DNA of 6,107 nucleotides from Bacillota bacterium. GTDB lineage: Bacteria > Bacillota > Thermosediminibacteria > Thermosediminibacterales > Thermosediminibacteraceae. Under the pieces are notes generated by a model, which saw nothing but the letters and a program-made list of their open reading frames with translations, ran no database searches and was not told the DNA's origin. The stretch lies in the NCBI GenBank assembly GCA_003242255.1, contig QGUT01000102.1:1-6107 (forward strand). Reading direction: 5' to 3'. Both the position numbers and the translations under genes were made by a program. Of this stretch, positions 1 through 5,051 are shown piece by piece; positions within the stretch are counted from its first letter, which is position 1, and every line of letters begins with the position of its first letter.

Positions 1-164
1 TAGTAGTGAGCCCCCTAATCCCCTGGAGCATCGCCGCGGTCTTTCCGCTGACCACAATTGGCGCTCCTAAAAGCAGTATAATCTACGCTGTATACTTATT
101 CGCCCTGCCGCTGTGGAACCTCGCGGTGTCCTATATGGGTAGAGACCGGGCGAGATCAAGCTAA
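1..164 (+). CDS. C-terminal fragment of a membrane transporter, probably NhaC-like Na+/H+ antiporter
   Basis: An open frame (codons in phase from base 3) runs in from the left edge and stops at TAA 162-164, giving 53 residues. It is strongly hydrophobic. It begins with a VVSPLIPWS segment, followed by a Gly/Pro-containing turn and a membrane helix of about 20 residues (roughly IIYAVYLFALPLWNLAV). It ends in a short basic, presumably cytoplasmic tail (RDRARSS). A PLIPW motif shortly before the last membrane helix is characteristic of the C-terminus of NhaC-family Na+/H+ antiporters, which exchange sodium for protons across the cytoplasmic membrane. The family call is from memory of that motif, and only the last tenth or so of the protein is visible. 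Another multi-pass carrier of the ion transporter superfamily is possible. A strong hairpin terminator begins 22 nt after the stop, so this gene ends its transcription unit. Confidence 0.55.
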   Translation, partial: VVSPLIPWSIAAVFPLTTIGAPKSSIIYAVYLFALPLWNLAVSYMGRDRARSS

Positions 165-186
165 AAACAGGCGATTCACGAAAAAA

Positions 187-212
187 CCCCCTTTAGGATT
201 TCCTAAAGGGGG
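187..212. terminator. Bidirectional intrinsic terminator between the antiporter tail and the tRNA genes
   Basis: An 11-bp perfect stem (CCCCCTTTAGG at 187-197 pairing with CCTAAAGGGGG at 202-212) closes a 4-nt loop ATTT. On the + strand it is followed by an interrupted T-rich run (213-232). On the - strand it is followed by six T (complement of A181-186). It therefore fits a rho-independent terminator in both directions, ending the + strand antiporter gene and the - strand tRNA transcript. It lies 39 nt beyond the 3' CCA of tRNA-Glu, a normal distance for a tRNA operon. Confidence 0.9.
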
Positions 213-250
213 CTAATTTTTGAATATTTTTTCAAAGCTTGGCAATTAAT

Positions 251-326
251 TGGTAGCCCTAAGGGGACTCGAACCCCTGTTTCCGCCGTGAGAGGGCGGC
301 GTCCTGGACCGCTAGACGATAGGGCC
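251..326 (-). tRNA. tRNA-Glu (anticodon CTC)
   Basis: The 76-nt - strand sequence folds as a complete cloverleaf. The acceptor is GGCCCTA/TAGGGCT, the D-stem GTCT/GGAC with a 9-nt loop containing GG, and the anticodon stem CCGCC/GGCGG around loop CTCTCAC. The variable loop is 4 nt, the T-stem AGGGG/CCCCT surrounds TTCGAGT, and A73 plus an encoded CCA follow. The anticodon CTC occupies 292-290 and reads GAG. The body is typical of bacterial tRNA-Glu. One oddity is that the first acceptor pair is a G1-U72 wobble instead of the common G1-C72. It lies one base downstream of tRNA-Gln and should be cut from the same precursor. It is a secondary (C34) isoacceptor; a UUC tRNA-Glu should exist elsewhere in the genome. 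Confidence 0.95.
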
Positions 327-327
327 A

Positions 328-401
328 TGGCTGCGGGACCAGGATTCGAACCTGGACAACATGATCCAGAGTCATGGGTGCTACCGTTACACCATCCCGC
401 A
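328..401 (-). tRNA. tRNA-Gln (anticodon CTG)
   Basis: The 74-nt - strand sequence forms a full cloverleaf. The acceptor is TGCGGGA/TCCCGCA, the D-stem GTGT/GCAC, and the anticodon stem CATGA/TCATG around loop CTCTGGA. The T-stem CCAGG/CCTGG surrounds TTCGAAT, and G73 plus an encoded CCA follow. The anticodon CTG lies at 369-367 and reads CAG. The U1-A72 pair is the known feature by which bacterial GatCAB amidotransferase accepts Glu-tRNA-Gln. In most Firmicutes this tRNA is charged with Glu by a non-discriminating GluRS and then amidated. It is the first gene of the tRNA pair, about 16 nt downstream of the -10 box. It is a C34 isoacceptor that supplements a UUG tRNA-Gln expected elsewhere. 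Confidence 0.95.
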
Positions 402-416
402 GCGTTTGCAGAAATT

Positions 417-445
417 ATATTAGCACATTTTTTTGGGCAAGTCAA
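417..445 (-). promoter_or_regulatory. sigma-A promoter of the tRNA-Gln/tRNA-Glu operon
   Basis: Read on the - strand, TTGACT (445-440) is separated by exactly 17 nt from TAATAT (422-417). The -10 is preceded by TGC, making it an extended -10 (TGn). Five of six bases match the consensus in the -35 box. Transcription should start near 410, leaving a leader of only about 9 nt before tRNA-Gln. The -35 box contains the TGA stop (444-442) of the upstream transporter gene, so the promoter begins inside that coding sequence. The spacer holds an A7 run. Transcripts of hflX and the transporter may also read through into the tRNAs, as no terminator separates them. Confidence 0.85.
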
Positions 446-1614
446 GACTCAGATTCACCGTATTTTTCAGTCCGGTGGATTAAAGGCAGGTAGGTGTACT
501 TAAATAAGAAGAATCCTGCTGCCGGAAGCAGCGCTAAAAGGAGGTACAGGTACTTGAAATCTATGTACTGGCTGAAGCCTCCCATGGTCGTTCCCGCGGC
601 TACTCCCAGGTCGAAGGCGGCGGTGAAAATTCCGAGGGCCATCCCCTTGTATTCGGGCGATATGTGGAGCACCAGAATGGCGCTTAAAACGGGAAACAGC
701 ATAGCGTAGCCCAGTCCGTAGATTACGGAGACGGCGATGAGTTGGTAAAAATTTACGACGAAACTCATGAAGATAAAGGAAATGGCAAGGAGGATCAGAG
801 ATGCGCACACCAAATTTTCTAAATAATTTTTGCTCCAGGAACCCAGCACCGCTCTAGTAAATATTACCGATGCGGTATTTATCACGAAAAAGTATTCAAT
901 CCCAGCAAGGCCTCGCTCTTCCGCAAATACGGGAAGCATGGCGGATATGGCACCGAAGGTGACCAGTCCGCTAAAGAGCACCAGTGTGGGGAGGTAGACG
1001 TCTTTCTTAAGTAAAACCTCGATGAAGCTGTGGGACTGATTTTTTTCAACTCCTGTCTTAAAATCGCGGAGCAAAAATACGAAAATTGAGGCCAGCAAGG
1101 CCAGTATGACGGTGGTACTGACGGTGGTCGAAAAACCGTAGGTTTTCATTAATCTCACGCCTACAGCTGGGGCGAGCCCTTTGGCCGCTATGCAGGCTAT
1201 GCTATGATAGCCCATGAATTGGGCCACGTTGCCGGAAGATGAAATATCTGCGGCAAAGGTGGTTGTGGCTACGGTGAAGGCTCCGATGCTGAAGCCGTAG
1301 ATGAGCTGGGCCAGGCTAAAACCTATGGTGACTGCCGGAAGGTTTAAAAAGAAAGGGGTGGTAAAAAATAGGATTATCGAAAGGAACATCAGCTTTCTGC
1401 GCCCCATGGTGTCTACCCAGATTCCCCCGAGGGGCCGGGCCACCATCGAGGTTACGGAAAAGAGCCCCATAATGGTGCCGATGACCAGGTTGTTGATTCC
1501 CACTGCCAGCATCTGAATGGGAAGCACGGGCATCAGTATGTAATAGGTCGACAGGAAAAATACAGTCGCCGCCAGGTCGTATATGAAGTTCCTGGTAGTG
1601 CGGTAGTTTTCCAT
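442..1614 (-). CDS. Major facilitator superfamily transporter, drug-efflux (DHA1-like) type
   Basis: The 390-residue protein is almost entirely hydrophobic, with about 12 predictable membrane helices split 6+6 by a hydrophilic central loop (about residues 184-206, RDFKTGVEKNQ...). This is the usual length and plan for an MFS_1 carrier of the cytoplasmic membrane. The loop between helices 2 and 3 holds MFS motif A, GGIWVDTMGRR at 63-73 (Gly63, Asp68, Gly71, Arg72, Arg73). Helix 5 carries a glycine- and proline-containing stretch (KGLAPAVGV, 145-153) where antiporters have motif C, which weakly favours proton-driven efflux. The substrate cannot be told. The start ATG has AAAGGAG 7 nt upstream (1628-1622 on the - strand). 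The gene follows hflX by 38 nt with no terminator between, so co-transcription is likely. It ends on the tRNA promoter. Confidence 0.88.
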   Translation of the reverse strand: MENYRTTRNFIYDLAATVFFLSTYYILMPVLPIQMLAVGINNLVIGTIMGLFSVTSMVARPLGGIWVDTMGRRKLMFLSIILFFTTPFFLNLPAVTIGFSLAQLIYGFSIGAFTVATTTFAADISSSGNVAQFMGYHSIACIAAKGLAPAVGVRLMKTYGFSTTVSTTVILALLASIFVFLLRDFKTGVEKNQSHSFIEVLLKKDVYLPTLVLFSGLVTFGAISAMLPVFAEERGLAGIEYFFVINTASVIFTRAVLGSWSKNYLENLVCASLILLAISFIFMSFVVNFYQLIAVSVIYGLGYAMLFPVLSAILVLHISPEYKGMALGIFTAAFDLGVAAGTTMGGFSQYIDFKYLYLLLALLPAAGFFLFKYTYLPLIHRTEKYGESES

Positions 1615-1652
1615 GGGCGTGCTCCTTTCCAGCTATCTATTTCTGTAAAGCC

Positions 1653-2909
1653 TTATGGCCGATTGCGGTCGGAAATGTACTTGCGCAGCCTCCTCAGGAG
1701 AATCGAATCGATCATCCCCTCGATTTCTATCCCCTCGGGTTTATACTCTTCCCTGGTGATCCTGCCGTTTTCGAATATCTCGTTGAGCAAAAAGCCGTAT
1801 TCGTAAGGGATCAGGAGCGTAGCCCGTTCCCGGTTCTGAGGCAAAGATTCGCATATTTTTTCCAGCAGCAGGTCCAGGTTGGTTCCCTTAATGGCGGAAA
1901 TCTCCACCGCATTTTCGCCGGAGGATAGGGGCTGCAGCAGGGACAAATCGCCTACCTTATCTATTTTATTCAGGGCCAGAATGGACGGGATGTCGCCGGC
2001 CCGGATTTCCTCGAGCACCTTTTTCACCGTTGCAATTTCTTCTTCGACGGAAGGACTGGATGCATCGGCTACCACGATTAGAAGGTCCGATTCCTTTACT
2101 TCTTCAAGGGTGGCCTTAAAGGCCTCCACGATTTCGTGGGAGAGCTTCCTTATGAAGCCGACGGTGTCCGATAGCAGCACCTTCCTGCCATCGGGGAGCT
2201 CAAGTCCCCTCACGGTGGTGTCAAGGGTATCGAACAGCCGGTCGTTGGCAGATACTCCGGCTCCGGTCAGGGCGTTCATCAATGTGGATTTGCCCGCATT
2301 GGTGTAGCCCACGAGACTCACTACCGGGTATTTTCTGGAACTTCTTAAAAGTTGCCGGTTCTTCTTTATCCTCTCCAATTCTCTTTTTAAGTGAGATATT
2401 CTCCTCCTGATGTGCCGCCGGTCCGTCTCCAGCTTGGTCTCGCCGGGGCCGCGGGTGCCAATGCCGCCGCCTTCCCGGGAAAGTTCCACGCCCTTGCCGG
2501 TTAGCCGCGGCAGCAGGTGCTGAAGCTGGGCCAACTCTACCTGGATTTTGCCTTCCGAAGATTTGGCCCTCTGAGCGAAGATGTCCAGGATGAGGGTCGT
2601 CCGGTCGATTATCTGTACACCTAAGAGATCTTCGAGATTTCGGATCTGCACGGGGGTGAGGTCGTCGTCGAAAATAACCGCATTGGCTTCGAGAGACCTC
2701 ACCATCTCCGAGATCTCGCGGACCTTTCCCGGGCCAAAGTAGTGGGCCGGGTCCTTGCGGGAGCGCTTCTGGGTGACTTTTGCGAGGACTTCAGCGCCGG
2801 CGGTTTTTGCGAGGAGGACCAGTTCTTCCAGTGTTTCTTCCCCGCATCCTTCCGGTATCAGGCCGGCAATTATAGCCCTTGTCGCAGGTTTTTTCGTTTC
2901 CAGAGGCAT
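1653..2909 (-). CDS. hflX: GTPase HflX, ribosome-associated
   Basis: The 418-residue protein is full length for HflX (about 420-430). The N-terminal HflX domain (about 10-190) includes FGPGK at 58-62, the glycine-rich hallmark GGGIGTRGPGETKLE at 147-161, and a basic helical segment 164-190. The GTPase domain shows G1 GYTNAGKST 201-209, G2 threonines in DTLDTT 227-232, G3 DTVGF 248-252, G4 NKID 314-317 and G5 SAIKG 338-342. A C-terminal domain (about 365-412) follows. Family knowledge: HflX binds the 50S subunit and splits stalled or stress-hibernating 70S ribosomes using GTP, and some Gram-positive homologues confer macrolide/lincosamide resistance. The start ATG has GAAGGGG about 8 nt upstream. 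It is the first gene of the leftward unit, transcribed from the divergent region with an extended -10, and is followed by the MFS gene. No key residue is missing. Confidence 0.97.
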   Translation of the reverse strand: MPLETKKPATRAIIAGLIPEGCGEETLEELVLLAKTAGAEVLAKVTQKRSRKDPAHYFGPGKVREISEMVRSLEANAVIFDDDLTPVQIRNLEDLLGVQIIDRTTLILDIFAQRAKSSEGKIQVELAQLQHLLPRLTGKGVELSREGGGIGTRGPGETKLETDRRHIRRRISHLKRELERIKKNRQLLRSSRKYPVVSLVGYTNAGKSTLMNALTGAGVSANDRLFDTLDTTVRGLELPDGRKVLLSDTVGFIRKLSHEIVEAFKATLEEVKESDLLIVVADASSPSVEEEIATVKKVLEEIRAGDIPSILALNKIDKVGDLSLLQPLSSGENAVEISAIKGTNLDLLLEKICESLPQNRERATLLIPYEYGFLLNEIFENGRITREEYKPEGIEIEGMIDSILLRRLRKYISDRNRP

Positions 2910-2942
2910 TTGATCAGCCCCTTCCGTTTCCTTCTCGTTTAG

Positions 2943-2951
2943 ATTATAACA
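2943..2951 (-). promoter_or_regulatory. Extended -10 promoter of hflX
   Basis: On the - strand, TGTTATAAT (2951-2943) is a perfect extended -10 element (TGn plus TATAAT). The hexamer 17 nt upstream (TATATC) matches the -35 consensus poorly, which is tolerated when TGn is present. The start of transcription would lie near 2936, giving a leader of about 27 nt with the ribosome binding site. It faces away from the aldolase promoter about 50 bp away. Confidence 0.7.
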
Positions 2952-2967
2952 TTTGAAGGTGGTTCGA

Positions 2968-2996
2968 TATACATTTTAGTAAAATTATTATATAAT
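2968..2996 (+). promoter_or_regulatory. sigma-A promoter of the aldolase/ROK kinase operon
   Basis: TATACA (2968-2973, four of six matches to TTGACA) lies exactly 17 nt from a perfect TATAAT (2991-2996). The spacer is AT-rich. Transcription would start near 3003, leaving about 28 nt of leader that carries the GGAGG site. Together with the short leader, this suggests simple, strong constitutive expression, as expected for a glycolytic gene. Confidence 0.75.
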
Positions 2997-3017
2997 CTAA
3001 TCGAAATTAAAAAAAGT

Positions 3018-3022
3018 GGAGG
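3018..3022 (+). promoter_or_regulatory. Ribosome binding site that sets the aldolase start at 3031
   Basis: GGAGG at 3018-3022 (in GTGGAGGTG) lies 8 nt before ATG 3031. An in-frame GTG at 3016 would start translation inside this site and has only an A/T run upstream, so it is not a credible start. The ATG yields MPLVTSKEMF, the usual N-terminus of clostridial aldolases. Confidence 0.9.
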
Positions 3023-3030
3023 TGCGTGCA

Positions 3031-3960
3031 ATGCCGCTAGTGACGTCAAAGGAGATGTTCAAAAGAGCTTACGAAGAAGGGTATGCAATAGGAGCTTTTA
3101 ACGTAAACAACATGGAGATCATCCAGGGCATAGTGGAAGCAGCCAAAGAAGAAAGGGCGCCGCTCATCCTGCAGGTATCGGCAGGAGCGAGAAAGTACGC
3201 AAAGCCCGTGTACCTTAAAAAACTGGTGGAAGCGGCGGCGGAAGACTCAGGGCTTCCCATAGTGCTTCACCTCGACCACGGCGAGGATTTTGAAATATGC
3301 AAGGCCTGCATCGACGACGGTTTTACTTCGGTAATGATCGACGGGTCCCGGCTTCCTTTTGAGGAAAACGTAGCCCTTACCAGAAAAGTGGTAGAATACG
3401 CCCATGAAAGGGGAGTAGTGGTGGAGGGCGAGCTGGGGAAGATAGCCGGCGTTGAAGATAACGTAAAGGTGAGCGAGAGGGACGCCATATTCACAGATCC
3501 GGACCAGGCAGTGGAGTTTGTGGAAAGGACGGGGGTGGATTCCCTGGCCATAGCTATAGGTACCAGCCACGGGGCTTATAAATTTAAAGGCGAACCCTAT
3601 CTCGACTTCGAAAGGCTCCAAAAGATAATGGAAAAATTGCCGGGATTTCCGCTGGTGCTTCACGGCGCCTCATCGGTCCCCCAGGAATACGTAGATATGT
3701 GCAACAAATACGGAGGAGATATACCGGGAGCTCAGGGAGTGCCTGAAGAAATGCTGAGGAAAGCAGCGAGCATGGGCATATGCAAAATAAACATCGACAC
3801 GGATCTTCGCCTGGCGGTGACTGCGGCCCTGCGACGGTATCTTGCTGAAAACCCGGCGGTCTTCGATCCGAGGAAGTACCTGGGGGAAGCCAGGGATGCC
3901 GTGAAAAAGGTGGTGCAGCACAAAATCAGAAACGTCCTCGGATGCGGCGGAAAGGCTTAA
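3031..3960 (+). CDS. fba: Class II (zinc) fructose-bisphosphate aldolase
   Basis: The 309-residue protein is the cytoplasmic glycolytic/gluconeogenic enzyme that interconverts fructose 1,6-bisphosphate with dihydroxyacetone phosphate and glyceraldehyde 3-phosphate. The TIM-barrel landmarks are in order: GAFNVNN 21-27, LHLDHGE 79-85 (catalytic Asp82, zinc ligand His83), VEGELGKIAG 131-140 (Glu132/Glu134), GTSHGAYK 177-184 (zinc ligand His180), LVLHGASSVP 208-217 (zinc ligand His211), and KINIDTD 252-258 (phosphate-binding Asn254 and Asp256). The extra loop YGGDIPGAQGVP (227-238) and the C-terminal NVLGCGGKA are typical of the about 307-residue class IIB form of clostridia and Helicobacter, not the shorter tagatose-bisphosphate aldolases. 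A tagatose-bisphosphate role is possible but less likely. It is first in an operon with the ROK kinase 18 nt downstream. Confidence 0.95.
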   Translation: MPLVTSKEMFKRAYEEGYAIGAFNVNNMEIIQGIVEAAKEERAPLILQVSAGARKYAKPVYLKKLVEAAAEDSGLPIVLHLDHGEDFEICKACIDDGFTSVMIDGSRLPFEENVALTRKVVEYAHERGVVVEGELGKIAGVEDNVKVSERDAIFTDPDQAVEFVERTGVDSLAIAIGTSHGAYKFKGEPYLDFERLQKIMEKLPGFPLVLHGASSVPQEYVDMCNKYGGDIPGAQGVPEEMLRKAASMGICKINIDTDLRLAVTAALRRYLAENPAVFDPRKYLGEARDAVKKVVQHKIRNVLGCGGKA

Positions 3961-3978
3961 AAAAGGGGAGGGAGTGAC

Positions 3979-4929
3979 ATGCGCGAATTAGCCGTGGGAA
4001 TAGACCTGGGTGGCACGAAAATAGCAACCGGTGTAGTCGACGGCGAAGGGCATGTCTTGTGCAGGATCGAACTGCCCACCCTCGCTAAGGAGGGTCCCGA
4101 GCGGGTTATCCAGAGGATGGAAGAAAGCGTCTACCGAGTACTTCAGCAGATGGACCTTTCATTAGCCGATTTAGAGGGAATTGGCGTTTGCGTTCCCGGG
4201 CCCGTGGAAGCCGGGAGTGGTGTGGTTAAAAACCCGCCCAATCTTCCCGGATGGCAGGAGGTGCCGCTCCTTTCCATAATGCGGGAAAAATTCAATATAA
4301 ACGTACAGCTTGAAAACGACGCCAACGCAGCGGCTTTAGGGGAACACCTCTTCGGCGTGGGAAAAGGCATAGAAAATTTCATCTATATTACTATAAGCAC
4401 CGGCATCGGCGGAGGCGTCATAGCCGGTGGAAGACTTTTAAGAGGCGAGAGTGGAGGCGCCGCAGAAATAGGTCACATGACCATAAATTTTGAAGGGCCG
4501 ACGTGCGGGTGCGGCAACAGGGGCTGCTTTGAGGCATACGCCTCCGGCACGGCAATGGCGAGATTTGCGAGAGAGGGGATACTTGCCGGTAGGAAGACGG
4601 TATTGGCCGACCTTTATAAAAAAGAAGAGGTAAGGGCCGAACATATCTTTGCAGCTGCCAGGGAAGGGGACGAGTTTGCCAGAGAGCTGGTCGAAAAAGA
4701 GGGATTTTATTTGGGAGTGGGCCTGGCCAATGTGGTCAACGCTTACAATCCCCGCCGGATTGCCATTGGGGGCGGCCTTACGAAAGCGTGGGATATGTTT
4801 TATGAAAGAATGCTGAAAGTTATGAGAGAAACGGCTCTCGCTGCCAGCGTAGAGAACCTGGAAGTGGTAAGGGCTGTTTTGGGGCAGGATGTGGGCGTGA
4901 TAGGCGCCGCATCACTGATATTTCATTGA
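3979..4929 (+). CDS. ROK-family sugar kinase, probably glucokinase
   Basis: The 316-residue protein has all ROK-family landmarks: the N-terminal phosphate loop DLGGTK at 9-14, and GVCVPGPV 69-76. ENDANAAALGE 112-122 holds catalytic Asp114, and STGIGGGVI 140-148 follows. EIGHMTI 163-169 and CGCGNRGCFEAYASG 176-190 supply the zinc ligands His166, Cys176, Cys178 and Cys183. IAIGGGL 261-267 completes the nucleotide site. Family knowledge: such ATP-dependent enzymes phosphorylate glucose, and some act on fructose, mannose or N-acetyl amino sugars. The ENDANAAALGE/EIGHMTI pattern and length best fit Firmicute GlcK. The zinc cysteines argue for an enzyme, and no N-terminal HTH is present, so it is not a NagC/XylR repressor. 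The start has GGGAGGGAG a few bases upstream. The gap to the aldolase stop is 18 nt, which implies co-transcription and a shared glycolytic role. No hairpin terminator follows. Confidence 0.92.
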   Translation: MRELAVGIDLGGTKIATGVVDGEGHVLCRIELPTLAKEGPERVIQRMEESVYRVLQQMDLSLADLEGIGVCVPGPVEAGSGVVKNPPNLPGWQEVPLLSIMREKFNINVQLENDANAAALGEHLFGVGKGIENFIYITISTGIGGGVIAGGRLLRGESGGAAEIGHMTINFEGPTCGCGNRGCFEAYASGTAMARFAREGILAGRKTVLADLYKKEEVRAEHIFAAAREGDEFARELVEKEGFYLGVGLANVVNAYNPRRIAIGGGLTKAWDMFYERMLKVMRETALAASVENLEVVRAVLGQDVGVIGAASLIFH

Positions 4930-4944
4930 GCAGGGTGTAAAAAA

Positions 4945-4978
4945 TTGTTTAATCAAGAAAAAGAAACATCATTATAAT
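4945..4978 (+). promoter_or_regulatory. Possible promoter and operator for the regulator-ridA unit
   Basis: A perfect TATAAT lies at 4973-4978 in the gap after the kinase gene. The -35 position at 17 nt spacing (TAATCA, 4950-4955) matches only weakly. Overlapping it is a 12-bp near-palindrome TTGTTTAATCAA (4945-4956, pairing at 5 of 6 positions per arm), which could be an activator or autoregulator site. A second weaker -10-like TATACT lies at 5027-5032 but would put the start only about 13 nt before the coding sequence. No rho-independent terminator lies between the kinase gene and this site, so readthrough from the glycolytic operon is also possible. Confidence 0.4.
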
Positions 4979-4994
4979 AAAAAAATTTTTTTAT
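4977..4994. repeat. A7T7 palindrome in the leader of the regulator gene
   Basis: Bases 4977-4994 form a perfect 18-bp palindrome, AT followed by A7, T7 and AT, starting inside the TATAAT box. A7T7 tracts curve DNA. With no G or C in the stem, it is a poor intrinsic terminator. It would lie around the start of transcription of the putative promoter, so it may matter for promoter opening or the RNA 5' end. Confidence 0.6.
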
Positions 4995-5051
4995 GAAGGA
5001 AGGATTTTATCATTTTGTGTGGAATATATACTCTGAGAGGATGTTATTGAG

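Larger units (their letters stand above)
2939..3000. repeat. 10-bp inverted repeat formed by the two divergent -10 regions
   Basis: TTAGATTATA (2939-2948) and TATAATCTAA (2991-3000) are exact reverse complements, 42 bp apart. Each arm is the -10 box plus the following four bases (CTAA) of one of the two divergent promoters. The promoters of hflX and the aldolase gene therefore have identical -10/discriminator sequences. Four of the ten bases lie outside the TATAAT consensus, so the match is more than two ordinary -10 boxes would give, but chance cannot be excluded. Confidence 0.75.

Noticed and set aside
203..503. Open frames of 71-80 codons on both strands across the tRNA genes
   Set aside because: They run through two complete cloverleaf tRNAs, lack convincing ribosome binding sites, and their translations resemble no protein I know.
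500..808. 102-codon - strand frame inside the MFS gene
   Set aside because: It is a different frame of a well-supported membrane protein gene. The Arg/His-rich translation is typical of a shadow frame.
1879..2307. 142-codon + strand frame opposite hflX
   Set aside because: It is antisense to the conserved GTPase motifs. The Ser/Thr-rich composition is what the complement of this gene gives, and it has no RBS.
3016..3030. GTG at 3016 as the aldolase start, adding five residues (MEVRA)
   Set aside because: It lies within the GTGGAGGTG ribosome binding site and has no such site of its own. ATG 3031 has GGAGG at the right distance and gives the conserved N-terminus.
3247..3663. 138-codon - strand frame opposite the aldolase gene
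   Set aside because: It is antisense to the zinc-site coding region and has no recognisable domain or RBS, so it was treated as a shadow.
3979..4929. ROK protein as a NagC/XylR-type repressor
   Set aside because: It lacks the N-terminal winged-helix domain and keeps the catalytic Asp and the zinc Cys/His set of the kinases.
4977..4994. A7T7 palindrome as a terminator of the kinase operon
   Set aside because: The stem has no G-C pair and would be too unstable for rho-independent termination. Kept only as an AT dyad.
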